Below are positions 16,710 to 26,234 of a DNA stretch of 64,000 nt, one piece after another. The notes under the pieces are model-generated. The model did no database searches and was not told where the DNA came from. It saw only the letters and a program-made list of their open reading frames with translations. Positions within the stretch are counted from its first letter, which is position 1, and each line of letters begins with the position of its first letter. A program made the translations under genes and the position numbers. This stretch comes from VXPW01 sp965115815 (GTDB taxonomy: Bacteria; Pseudomonadota; Alphaproteobacteria; TMED109), in assembly GCA_965115815.1 (NCBI GenBank), contig OZ220465.1:868001-932000 (forward strand), in the 5' to 3' direction.

Positions 16710-18434
16710 GGCTCCACACCGGCCGGCGGATCTTCTTCGGTCCTGCGGACCGCCGTCATGGGCACGGGGTCGTGCGCGCCGGTTCCGTTCCCGGGAGGAG
16801 GCAGGTCGAAGCGCCGGAACTGCAGGGGTACCTTGGCGACCCGCGCTTCCCGCAGCGCCTGGGCCTTCTGGGTGCGGGTGGAGGTGCGGGCCGACGGGCG
16901 GGCGATTTCGATCTCCAGGGATCCGGCCGAGGGTTCCGCGGCCCGTGGCTCGAAGAGCTTCTCTTCGTCCTTGCCCAAGGACCGGTTGGGGCGGGCCCGG
17001 ACCCGAAGATCGACGGTGCCCAGCCGCTGCCGCTCGGCGAACCGGGCGAAGAAATCCGCCTCCCGATCGAGTACGGAGACGACCCGCACGCCATCCGGAA
17101 CCCGCTCCGAGGTGTCTCGCACGCCCCGCATCCCGCGGGCGGATTTCCGTTCTTCGAGCGGCGTGCCCTTCTCGGCCCGGCCGTCCGGCGCGTCGGATTC
17201 GATGCGGGGGACGCCGAGGGGAATGCCGGTGTCCGCGTCGACCGCCCGCGTGGAATGCAGGTGCAGACCCCGGGTGCCCGACGCGTTCCGGTTGCGGCCG
17301 ATGAGGCCGAGCTCGCCGCACTTCGGATGGGTCGCGAAGTTGAGGTCCGATCCGTCCTGGATCCTCAGCACCGTCGTGCAGGAGGCCATGCGTCGGCGGG
17401 TGCGCTCCCGGTACGGAGCCGGAAGGGCCTCCGGTGGGACCGCCGACGCGGCCGGCGGGTCGATCCTCCGGTAGTACCCGGTGACCAAGGCCCGCTGACC
17501 CCGGGCCGCGGCCGGGAACGATGCGCCGGGTTGGTCGGCCATCCGGGACGCACTCGTGACCCACCGACGGCTGAGCCGACGGTCCCCCAGCGGAGCTCCG
17601 CCGAACTCGTTCGCGGTCCCGCTCCCCCGCTCCCGTCCGTCGGCCGGACCCAAGGCCTCCGCCGGCGCCGGTGCCACACCCAAAACCGCCCGCCCGTCGC
17701 TCCGCAGCGGACGCATCCCCACCGCCTTGACCGACCGCCGTTCCTGCCCGGGGCGGGCGAACCGCCCCCGCCCGGTGGTCTCTCCCACCCGCTCCCAGCC
17801 GGCGGCGGCATACACGGTGCCCGCATGGGTTTCCGGATCCACGAAGGTTTCGACCCGCAGGGGACGATCCCCGTACCGGGCCTCGATCTCGCCGGGCAGC
17901 CGGGCCAGCGCCCTCCCCAGCACCCGGGAGCCCAGGTTCCGGCCGCGCACCGACGGTCGGATCAGGAACCGGCTCCGACCGATCACCGCGGGGTTCCGGT
18001 GTTGCGACCGCAGGGTCTCGTCCCACCCGATCCACCGGTCCCGGGAAGCCAGACGCAAGGCCGGCGCCGAACAGCCCAGGGCCCCCAGGATGCCGTGCTC
18101 CGACCGGACCCGATACCGCAGCGGGGCGCCCACCTGCATCGCCGCCCCGCACGGATGCTCCCGGAACCTCAGCTCGTTCCCGATCCGCCGGTCCGCCTCC
18201 CCGGTCACCGGCACCAGGCGCAGGTCGTGCAGCGCACCCGCTTCCGAGGGGACCCCCGACGGCACGGGAACCGCGGCGCCCAGCCGCCGGGGAGCGCCGC
18301 CACCCCTTCCCGCGCGGGGGCCGGCAAGCGCACCTGCCGGCTCCGCTCTAGGTCGTTCCGGACCGCCCGGCAACTGCGCTCGCGCCCGCGACCCCGTGCA
18401 TCGGTCAGGTGAAACTCCCGACCTACCCGTCGAG
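16710..18434 (-). pseudogene. IS4/Tn5-like transposase with DUF4338 domain, N-terminal and central part
   Basis: Minus strand. A DUF4338 domain comes first (EHPCGAAMQVGAPLRYRVRS, RDRWIGWDETLRSQHRNPAV, YGDRPLRVETFVDPETHAGT, YAAAGWERVGETTGRG). The Tn5/IS4 domain follows: LGDRRLSRRWVTSASRMADQ (matching FGDxRLxxRL), then RIQDGSDLNFATHPKCGELG (first Asp), DREADFFARFAERQ (second Asp) and RRTEEDPPAGVEP, where the composite transposon cuts in. The rest is at 10,428-10,960. The 5' end is cut by element copy 3 at 18,435. A dead gene, but a clear record of a second transposase family with a DUF4338 head. Confidence 0.85.
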
Positions 18435-20564
18435 CACGGCCATCCCACGCTAGGTTTGTTGGAAGGTTGGGTTCCGCAGGTTCCGGATGATTCGGATTGG
18501 TACTGGCTTTTTGTGAAGCGGCGTGGTATCCGTGGTGGTCATGGAACGCGCCGCGGATGTTTTCGAGACGACTCCGGAGGGTTTTGCGCTCCGGGATGTG
18601 GTGGTGCGCTTGGCGCGGCCGGATGAGGTGTGTCGCTGGAACCGTGTGGTGGACCGTCATCATGATCTTGGTTTCAAGCAGTTTGCGGGTCGAGGTCTGC
18701 GCTCCGTGTTCACGTGGCGCGGGCGGTGGATGGGCGCTGCGGGCGGGCAGACGGGCGCCTTCCGCTGTGCGCCGCGGGACCGTTGGATGGGTTGGCGCCG
18801 CAAAGAACCGTTGGAGCGGTTGCACCGGATCGGAAACCACACGAGGTTTGTGATTCTGGGAGGTCGCCGAGCGTTTCGGGGTCTTGCCTCGTGTGCGTTG
18901 TCGCGGATGCAGCGGCGTCTCAGCGACGACTGGGAGGCTGCGTACGGCAATCCGTTGCGGGTGGCGGAATCGTTGGTCTCGCCGACGAAGTTCCGCGGCA
19001 CCCTGTACAGGGCAGCGAACTGGAAGTACGTGGGCAGGAGCAAGGGCTATGCACGTGCCCACGGGCGCTCTACCGATCCGCACGGGGAGGCGAAGGATCG
19101 GTACGGGGTTCCGCTGCGTCGCGACGCCGGTCGTCGGTTGCGGGATCGTGCGCCGCTTCCTGCGGCGTGGGAGTTGCGGGCGACGCAGAGCGGCCGGTCG
19201 GCGCGGGAGTTGCGCTCGATGTACCCGCATGTTGCGGCGCTTTCCGACTTCCGGCGCGCGCAGGGGCGCACGCACGGCATCGCTTCGGTGCTGTGCGTGA
19301 TCGTGCTGGCGCGGCTGGCGAATCGGCACGGCGCGGTGGCAGCGGCACGCTACGCGAAGGCGATGACACAGAAGGATCTGGCGCAGATCGGTGCGTGGAA
19401 GAACCCGGACACCGGCCGGTAGGAACCGGTGTCCCCATCGACCGTGCACCGGGTGCTGCAGAACACCGACCCGGCGTGGATCGAGGAGGCACTGCGGCGC
19501 TGGGCGCAGCCGCGCCTGCGGGTCGGCCACGCGATCGCGGTCGACGGCAAACGCATTCGCGGCGCCCACCGCACCGGCGAGGATCCTAACGAGACGGTCT
19601 CGCGGATCGAGCACGGGACCGGTATGCCGGTCTCGATCCTCAACGATCCTGACGAAGGCGGGGAGATCGCCGCCGTCCACGCCGCGCTCGAGACCGCGCC
19701 GGTGGCTGGCCGTCTGCTCACGCTCGACGCGCTCCACACCACCCGCGAGACGGCACGGCTGATCGTCGAGACCCATGGCGCCGACTGGATGATGACGGTC
19801 AAGGGCAACGCTCCCAAGACCTTCGAGACGTTCGAGAGCCTCAACTGGGAAACCACAAGCACGGGACGCTACCGCGAAACGCCCACGCTCGAGCACGGCC
19901 GCATCGAGCCGCGCAGCATCGAAGTTTTCACCCCTCCAGCGAAGATGATCCACGATCCTCATGTCAAACCGATCTTCCGTGTCACCCGGCGCGTCGAATG
20001 CAAGAAATCCGGAAAACCGACCATGGAACACGCCTACGGCAGGACTTCGGTCGCGGCCGACCGCGCCTCGCCGCAACCGCTCCTCGCAGGGAACCGCGGT
20101 CCCTGGGTGGTCGAAAGCCATCACCCCATCCGCGATACCACCTTCCGCGAAGACGACTCCAGGCTCCGGGCCCGCAACGCACCCGCAAACCACGCGATCC
20201 TCAACACCCTTGCCCTTGCCGTCATCATCCACCACCCGCGGAAGCTGCCCCAGCCCTTCCCCAGCTTCGCCGACGCCCGTCACCCCTATGCCGACCAGCG
20301 CAAGCAGGTCCTGCACGCCGTCACAAGACCCGGCTGACTACGCTCACACCCCGACCGAAACCGCAAGGATCCAAGCCGGGCCACCCAACCCGGCCGGCCT
20401 CTCGCTCGCCCCGGATCCGCCGAAACGGACCCCTCGCGCCTAGATCCGCGCCGCCACCGGGCCGCAGACGTCCGCACATCGCACAATCGCAGACTCGAAC
20501 GCGTCGACCCGCGCCGCGATCGAGACTCCGATCGCATCACAGCAACAAGCATGGGATCTCCTTG
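18435..20564 (+). mobile_element. DUF4338-ISAs1 type element, copy 3
   Basis: 2.13 kb with the same ends as copy 2 (CACGGCCATCCCACGCTAG left; reversed right end CAAGGAGATCCCATGCTTG). Nearly the same as copy 2 over its whole length, including the leader and trailer. No target duplication is seen: the left flank is the IS4-like gene, the right flank an unrelated gene, so flanking DNA was deleted or exchanged. Confidence 0.85.
18541..20337 (+). pseudogene. DUF4338-ISAs1 type transposase, copy 3, one in-frame TAG
   Basis: Same layout as copy 2: DUF4338 domain (DDWEAAYGNPLRVAESLV, YRAANWKYVGRSKGYARAHG), ISAs1 N-terminal region, and DDE core (AVDGKRIRGAHRTGEDPNET). The TAG at 19,420-19,422 is at the identical codon as in copy 2 and is the only break. 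Both copies also share CCCATCG after it, against AAATCG in copies 1 and 4, so 2 and 3 descend from one TAG-bearing parent. That a copy with a stop could multiply suggests help in trans, readthrough, or duplication by recombination. Confidence 0.87.
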
Positions 20565-20600
20565 CATCGTACGGGATCCGGGATCGGGAGATCTGCGGCC

Positions 20601-21089
20601 GTGGCCCGGTCCCACGCGGAACGCCAGCGACGCTACCGTCTTCGCCGACGTGCGGGCGCGGCGAAGACGGCGTACCGGGCGCCGAAGGATCGGCGCTCTC
20701 GCGGTCCGCGGCTCCACGACGCCATCGCCACGATCCTCACGATCCGGGAGGAGTACCGGGACGGGCGGCGGGGCCTGCCGGAGACGCTGGAGACCACGGC
20801 CACCGCGGAGCTCCTGGACCCGGTCCTCGAAGCCTTGGACGACCGGGATCTGGATCTCTTGGCGGAACGGGAGCTGCCCCGAGGATTCGGCCGGGACGGG
20901 TGCGTTCGACCCCACCGCCGGACCGGTACGGAACGGTGCGGTAGGGGCCGGCCATGGGATCCGGCAGTGCCCCGCGGCGGCGAATGCTGCACCGGCAGGA
21001 TCGTTCTGCCGACGGCCGCATGCAACGCCCGATTCCGGGTCGGCGGGAACCCGTTGGAACGGTTCCCGAAGGCGGCTCACCCCCCTTGA
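20601..21089 (+). CDS. Hypothetical Arg-rich DNA-binding-like protein
   Basis: GTG 20,601 with GGGAG 10 bases upstream. It starts MARSHAERQRRYRLRRRAGA, a motif common at the start of small phage or plasmid proteins, then KDRRSRGPRLHDAIATILTI and a helical part with LPETLETTATAELLDPVLEA, DLLAERELPRGFGRD. After about residue 110 the sequence turns low in complexity, so the natural stop has probably been lost. The 5' side abuts element copy 3, so regulation is unknown. Function not recognised. Confidence 0.45.
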   Translation: MARSHAERQRRYRLRRRAGAAKTAYRAPKDRRSRGPRLHDAIATILTIREEYRDGRRGLPETLETTATAELLDPVLEALDDRDLDLLAERELPRGFGRDGCVRPHRRTGTERCGRGRPWDPAVPRGGECCTGRIVLPTAACNARFRVGGNPLERFPKAAHPP

Positions 21090-21103
21090 CAAATGGTGGG
21101 AAG

Positions 21104-21277
21104 TCCTCCCCACAAGGCCGGAACGGGGAGCGGAAGCCGAAGATCGACCCACTTCTTGTCAGCCGAACCCCGTGCATCCGGTCCTCGGCCGCGAGCGAGT
21201 GAAAGGGGCACGGAACAATGCCGGATCCGAACCCGTCAGGAAAAACGATTCGTCATCAGTAGGGGGTGAGTAGATAC
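21104..21277. repeat. MITE-1 copy D (left end variant)
   Basis: Same core and right inverted repeat (CGTCATCAGTAGGGGGTGAG) as the other MITE-1 copies. The left end has the variant CCCACAAGGCCGGAACGGGG seen in copy A. Its right end directly joins the distal part of hsdR. Copies A and D thus enclose the whole 6.1-21.1 kb segment in the same orientation. Confidence 0.75.
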
Positions 21278-21474
21278 GAGGCATACAGGAACGCCAGGAA
21301 GAATTCGGACACGGAAAACATCAAGACAGAATTCGACAAGGCCCTTCAGCAGGTGATTGTTTCGCTGATCAGGGACGACAACCAGCTTTCAAACAGTTCA
21401 TGGACAACGAAGGCTTCAAGCGTTGGATGACCGACGTGACTTTTGATTTGACGGCGCAAGCCGCAAGTCCGTGA
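21278..21474 (+). pseudogene. hsdR: Type I restriction subunit R (HsdR), C-terminal fragment, frameshifted
   Basis: Reads NARKNSDTENIKTEFDKALQ, QVIVSLIRDDNQL and then, after loss of one base at about 21,393, FKQFMDNEGFKRWMTDVTFD, which is the normal end of HsdR (LFKQFSDNPxFKxWLxDxxF). The stop is at 21,472-21,474. It has the same strand and family as the N-terminal fragment at 8,715, which makes the two ends of one gene likely. Confidence 0.7.
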
Positions 21475-21489
21475 CCCGTTCCGTCGCAC

Positions 21490-22590
21490 TATTCGAAAGG
21501 CCGGGCGGCCAGAACCGGCACCCGCGCCCTGCCGTCCTTCGGCGGGGTTTCGGCACTGGGGGCAAGGGGTACCCCCTGCGCACATTCGGGTTTGCCTTCA
21601 TCAGGGTTCCTCTCTGCGGCCCTCTCAGTCCGAGGGTAGTCGGTGTCTCAGCGTTGTTGGCAGAGAGGGGTCGGCTCGAGATCTCGGAACGACGTGCCTG
21701 CCGGGTACTGGGTCGGCACCGCTCGACCCAGCGCCGGGTTTCGCACCCCCGTGCCGACGAGAAGCACCGGGTTGCGGACAGGATCGGGTGGGCTCGCCCG
21801 CAGGTCCGCTACGGCGATCGCCGCCCTGCTGCGCGACGCCGGCTGGCGGATCCACGACAAGAGGATCGAGCGCCTGTGGCGGCGCGAGGGGCGGAAGGTG
21901 TCTGCCCGACCCCGGAAACGGAGTCGGCTGTGGCTCGACGACGGCTCCGGTGTCCGGCTCCGTGCCGAGCGGGTGAACCCCGTCGGGTCGTGCGATTTCG
22001 TGCATCACCGGACCGAGGACGGCCGGGCCTTCCGCAGGCTCAACGTGCGGGACGAGTTCCGCCGCGAGAGCTTGGCCATCCGGATCGAACGCAAGCTCTC
22101 TTCGAGCGATGTCGTCGACGTGCTGAGCGATCGGTTTTTCCTGCGGGGCCTGCCGGGCACCATCCGTTCCGACCACGGCCCGGAGTTCGTCGCCAAGATC
22201 GTGCGGCGATGGATCTCTGCAGTCGGCGCCCGCACGGCCTTCATCCAGCCGGGATCCCCTTGGGAGAACGGATTCATCGAGAGCTTCCACGCACGACTGC
22301 GAGACGAGCTCCGGAACGGACAGATCTTCTCCACCTTGAAGGAGGTTCGGCTTCTCATCGAATCCTGGCGCCGCCACAACCACGCCGTGCGCCCGCACAG
22401 CAGCCCGGGATCCCGACCTCCAGCCCTGGAAACAATCATGCTAGGCCGGCCGGCTTGGCGGAGAAGCTGCCCATGCACGAACATTCGCACTGGACCAGTC
22501 GATGGGAGTAGATCACACCCGCCGAAGGCAACCGCTACCGTGGGAGATGCTCAGTACATGACCCCCCTTGCTGTCTCAATGGCGTTGACA
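21490..22590 (+). mobile_element. Mosaic IS3-family relic
   Basis: Three joined pieces. First, 21,490-21,662 matches the right end of the first IS3 element (minus-strand OrfA start MKANPNVRRGYPL and the end TCAGCGTTGTTGGCA). Second, 21,663 to about 22,450 is a plus-strand OrfB of another IS3 subgroup. Third, about 22,508-22,590 matches the other end of the first IS3 element (ending GGCGTTGACA). The outer parts are in relative inversion, so the structure arose by recombination between related elements rather than one insertion. Confidence 0.7.
21663..22455 (+). pseudogene. IS3-family (IS407-like) transposase OrfB, frameshifted
   Basis: The beginning reads ISERRACRVLGRHRSTQRRV in one frame. 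The rest reads, from about 21,790, AALLRDAGWRIHDKRIERLW in another frame, followed by the DDE core: DFVHHRTEDGRAFRRLNVRD (first Asp), IRSDHGPEFVAKIV (second Asp) and SPWENGFIESFHARLRDELR (Glu), ending HNHAVRPHSSPGSRPPA. A frameshift near 21,780 and the missing OrfA make it a pseudogene. Confidence 0.82.
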
Positions 22591-22665
22591 GGCTCCGCGG
22601 CGCCCGGTTCCGGCCCGGTGCTCAAGCCGGGCAGCCCGGAGATCGACGGACGGGAGCGGACGGCA

Positions 22666-23865
22666 TCAGCCGGGGCGCGGTCGCAGCAGCATCGGCGCAT
22701 ATACGGCCGTGAACAGCGCGAGGGCGAGCGCCCAGCTGCCGCCGGCCGCCCAGAGCAGGAGGAGATCCGGCGCGACCTCGAAAGCGGCCCGGGCAAGCAC
22801 GGCGAGGGTGGCCAAGCCGTAGATCGCAACCGTTCCCGGCCCGGCGTGCAGCGCCCTTCCGGTATGGCCGAGGATCGCGCGGGTCATCACTGCGAGCGTC
22901 ATGGTGCCAAAGGCACCGATCGACAGGACATGCAGCGCGAGCGGCTCGGACACCCGGCTCGTCAGCATCGACAGGCCGAGCAGCAACAGACCGAGAGCGA
23001 GCCACAGATAGCCAGCATGCAGAATCGTAACCAGCGGTTCTCCCATTGTCTTCCATCCGTGCCAGCGGGCCAGGCGCACGAAATTGAGTACGCCTGCAGC
23101 CGAGAGCAGTACGCCGGCGGCGGTGGAGGACCCGGCTGCCATCCAGGCGATCAGCGCGGTCGCCGTCGCGGCGAGGGTCGACCGGTCGAACCAGACGATC
23201 GGGACGGCGACACCGGATCCTGCCTGCCGTGCGAGCCAGTTGCGCGTGAAGCCCGGCACGATGCGCCCGCCGACCAGCGTCAGCAGCAGCGCCATGACGG
23301 CGATCGCAAGTCGGACCGCCGCGTCTCCGCCCTCGCCGCCGCTCGCCGCCGATCCATGGAACCGGGCGTTGGCGGCGACCATGGCGGCCAGCCCGACGAG
23401 CATCGGAAGGTTGCGCCAATTGCGGGCCGCGATGATCGCGTGGCCGACCAGTACCGTGAGCGCCCCCAAGAAGGCGAGATCGGCCAGGGCCGCGGAAACC
23501 GGCCCGATTTCCGCACTCCACCAGACGGCGGCCCGGCCGGCGAGCCAAGTCAGGGCCAGGAGAGCGAGCGGGATTCCGCGCACCGGCGCACGGCCGGTCC
23601 AGTTCGGCACCGCGGTCAGCAGGAATCCGCCCAGGGCGGCCCCGACATACCCGAACATCATTTCGTGCACGTGCCACGTCACGGGATCGAACCGGCCGGG
23701 ATAGTCCACCACGCCCATCCAGATCCCGAGCCAGAGGGGAACGGACAGCGTTCCCCACAGTCCGGCCAGCAGGAACAGGACGCGAAAGCCTTCGCTCAGG
23801 ACGACCGGGCCGGCGGAGCGTCGATGCCGGTCGGGGCCGGACCGGTTCGATCGGTCGATATTCAC
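22666..23865 (-). CDS. nnrS: NnrS family membrane protein
   Basis: 399 residues and about twelve hydrophobic membrane segments. It contains the family markers GFRVLFLLAGLWGTLSVPLW near the start, WHVHEMMFGYVGAALGGFLL (conserved His pair), NWTGR, GRRIVPGFTRNWL-like GGRIVPGFTRNWLARQ, and MTRAILGHTGRAL near the end. NnrS is a haem- and copper-linked inner membrane protein tied to tolerance of nitric oxide and to denitrification gene sets. No other denitrification gene is in the window. ATG 23,865; the 3' end lies 75 bases from the IS3 relic. Frame fully open. Confidence 0.9.
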   Translation of the reverse strand: MNIDRSNRSGPDRHRRSAGPVVLSEGFRVLFLLAGLWGTLSVPLWLGIWMGVVDYPGRFDPVTWHVHEMMFGYVGAALGGFLLTAVPNWTGRAPVRGIPLALLALTWLAGRAAVWWSAEIGPVSAALADLAFLGALTVLVGHAIIAARNWRNLPMLVGLAAMVAANARFHGSAASGGEGGDAAVRLAIAVMALLLTLVGGRIVPGFTRNWLARQAGSGVAVPIVWFDRSTLAATATALIAWMAAGSSTAAGVLLSAAGVLNFVRLARWHGWKTMGEPLVTILHAGYLWLALGLLLLGLSMLTSRVSEPLALHVLSIGAFGTMTLAVMTRAILGHTGRALHAGPGTVAIYGLATLAVLARAAFEVAPDLLLLWAAGGSWALALALFTAVYAPMLLRPRPG

Positions 23866-25056
23866 GAATCCTTCCCCGAGACCTCAGTCGCGCCGCAGCC
23901 GGGGCGCACGGGCGGAAGCGCTTCGGGATCGGGTTCGACGAGGACCGGATCATGGCCGCGGACCCGATGGCCTGCGCCACCGGGGGATCCGCGCTCCGGA
24001 ACGGTCGAGGAGCGTCCGGATCCCCGGATCCCCGGCGCACGCAGGGGGCCGGGTCGTCGGGTTTCCGCGCGGGGAGACCTTGGCCCGCGCAACCGGCCGG
24101 AATCCGGCGGCGCCCGGCCCGGTGCGGACGATCGGGTCGGGTTCCGGCTTCCGGCGGATGTCCGGCCCATCGGGCGTGCCCGTCGTCGGCCCCGTGGGAG
24201 CATGTGCTGCGCGGGCGGGCGGAGAGGCAACGGGAGCATTGGGTGTCGGCCTGCATTCATCCCGGTGCGCGTGGCGGGGGCAGGCAGGGACCCGCAGTCT
24301 CCGTTCCCCCGGTTGCCGCACCGCAGCTTCGCCCGGATCGCCCGGTTGCGCAAGCGGCCGGGCGCGGAACCCGGCATCGGGTTTCGGGGCGGGCGGGGCG
24401 GATCGACGAGGAGCACGAGGGGGTGTCGAAGGCGGGTGCGGGAGCGGCGAAATTGGGGGTGGACCCGGCCGCATCTGCGGGGGTCGGATCGGACCCACGG
24501 GGGTCTGCAGCATCGTGCGGCCGGGGGTGCCGGTGGCCGGGTTTGACGCAGCCGGGGTCTGCTGCTCGAACGTGCCGGCGGGTGTCTCGGTGCCGGGCCC
24601 GGGCCGGACGTCCGCACCGGACGTTGCCGTGCAGATCGGGAGACCGGCGGCCCGGGGGCCGATTCGGCCTCGATCCGCCTGTCCAACCGCGAGGAATCGC
24701 ACGACCAGACGGAGGACTCGCCGGGTCGCATGGATCCCGCAGGGAGCCTGCACCGCACGCCTGCCCTCGCGGGGATGCTTCTTCCGACCGCGGTGCCGGC
24801 GTCGGCCCGTCCCCCCCCCAATGCGGCGGTCGGACGCTCGGTGGATTCCGGTCGCGGCCGCAGAGGTCCTGCCGATTCCGGGCATGTCGGTGCCCGGGGA
24901 ACGGCCCCGCCGGACGGAATGGGGAAGGCTTCTATAGTGGGCGGTCGAGCCCGGCCGGCCGATAGGATTCTGCCACCGGTCGACGGCAGGGCGGGGCGAT
25001 GCGATCGGGGCAGAGGAGCGCGGGATCCGGATCCCGCGGGATTCAAGGAGCGCGAC
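23866..25056. other. Gene-free GC-rich stretch between nnrS and the dehydrogenase gene
   Basis: About 1.2 kb between divergent genes, so both promoters should be here. Several long reading frames run through it on both strands, but they are all low in complexity (Gly, Pro, Arg, Ala), show no family resemblance and overlap each other, as expected from GC-rich DNA with few stops. GGATCC, CCGGATC and GTTCCGG-like words recur. I see no gene or RNA that I can support. Confidence 0.5.
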
Positions 25057-25812
25057 ATGGCGGCAGGGGAATTTGCGGGAAGGACAGCCTTGGTGACCGG
25101 CGGGTCGCGTGGGATCGGCCGGGCGACCTGTGTCCGGCTTGCCCAGGAAGGAGCCCGCGTCGCGATCAACTATGTGGGACGGAGAGAGGCCGCGCAGGAG
25201 ACCCGTCGACTGGTGGAATCCGAAGGAGCACCGGCGATGATCGTGCAGGCCGACGTGTCCGATCCGGCGCAGGTCGCCACCATGGTGCGGTCGGTCGAAT
25301 CGGAGCTCGGGCCGGTGGACCTGCTGGTGGCCAACGCGGGTATCGCGGATGCGATTCCGCATACGGAACTCAATTACGACGTGTGGAAGCGCACCATGGC
25401 CGTCAATGTCGACGGCGTGTTCCTGTCGGTCATGGCGGTGAAGGACGGGATGCTGGAGCGCGGTTTCGGACGGATCGTGTGTATCGCTTCGATTGCGGGG
25501 CTGTTTGCCCGGCCGATGATGATTGACTACGCCGTATCGAAGGCGGCCGTGATCGGCATCGTGCGCAATTTCTCGGCTGCGCTCGCGCCCGATGTGCGGA
25601 TCAATGCCGTCGCGCCGGGCCTCACGGATACCGACATGGTGGCCGGTTCCGATCCCGTCTGGCGGCAGTCGGTGATTGATCAGACCCCACTGCAGCGGAT
25701 GGGCACGGCCGACGAGATTGCGCAGATGATCCTGTTCCAGCTGTCCGAACGTTCGAGCTTCTCGACCGGCCAGACGATGGTGGCCAGTGGCGGGCGGGTC
25801 ACGCTGCCGTAG
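25057..25812 (+). CDS. Short-chain dehydrogenase/reductase (FabG-like)
   Basis: 251 residues; NAD(P)-dependent oxidoreductase. Rossmann motif TALVTGGSRGIGRATCVRLA (TGxxxGIG), NAG at VANAGIAD, catalytic Ser in CIASIAG and YAVSK (Tyr and Lys), then INAVAPGLTDTDMV and the usual end SFSTGQTMVASGG. Length and order fit 3-oxoacyl-ACP reductase-like enzymes, but the substrate cannot be told; there is no fatty acid synthesis context. ATG 25,057 is set by AAGGAG 6 bases upstream and by the start of the conserved domain. Confidence 0.88.
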   Translation: MAAGEFAGRTALVTGGSRGIGRATCVRLAQEGARVAINYVGRREAAQETRRLVESEGAPAMIVQADVSDPAQVATMVRSVESELGPVDLLVANAGIADAIPHTELNYDVWKRTMAVNVDGVFLSVMAVKDGMLERGFGRIVCIASIAGLFARPMMIDYAVSKAAVIGIVRNFSAALAPDVRINAVAPGLTDTDMVAGSDPVWRQSVIDQTPLQRMGTADEIAQMILFQLSERSSFSTGQTMVASGGRVTLP

Positions 25813-26033
25813 GAGGCAGGGGGGAGGACATCGCCGGGCCGGGCGCCGGCTCCGGCAGGAGCGCGTGCGGCCCGCCGCCGGAACGGAGCCGGAGATCGTC
25901 CGGCCGCCGAAGTCGTCGCGGGGTCCGGCGGTCGGGACCGGCCGGCCCGGGCGGCCGCCTGCCGGATCTTGTGGCCGGCCGGACTGGGTCCGGCTCCGCG
26001 GAAGGGAGCCGGCTCCGGCAGGGATTGGACGGA

Positions 26034-26234
26034 TCAGTGGTCGAAGGGCTCGCGCGTGATGCGTTCTCCCTTCCGATAGGTGGCAAGGATGACGCCGACG
26101 GAAACCGCAGCGAGCCCCAGCAGAATCAACAGGAAGATCACGAAATCGCGTACATGGAGCTTGGCGTACCCCAGACCGGCCAAGGTTGCGACGATGCCTG
26201 CCCACAGGAGCCAGTAGTAGCGGGAACGCTTCAT
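26034..26234 (-). CDS. Small two-helix membrane protein
   Basis: 66 residues, MKRSRYYWLLWAGIVATLAG then a second hydrophobic run DFVIFLLILLGLAAVSVGVI, and a charged tail RKGERITREPFDH. The positive start and two helices suggest an inner membrane hairpin with both ends in the cytoplasm. The codon use and clean frame support a real gene. It converges with the dehydrogenase gene. No family recognised. Confidence 0.6.
   Translation of the reverse strand: MKRSRYYWLLWAGIVATLAGLGYAKLHVRDFVIFLLILLGLAAVSVGVILATYRKGERITREPFDH

Noticed and set aside
24080..24937. 285-codon open frame between nnrS and the dehydrogenase gene
   Set aside because: Low-complexity Gly/Arg/Pro composition, no ribosome binding site, and equally long frames on the other strand; typical of GC-rich non-coding DNA.
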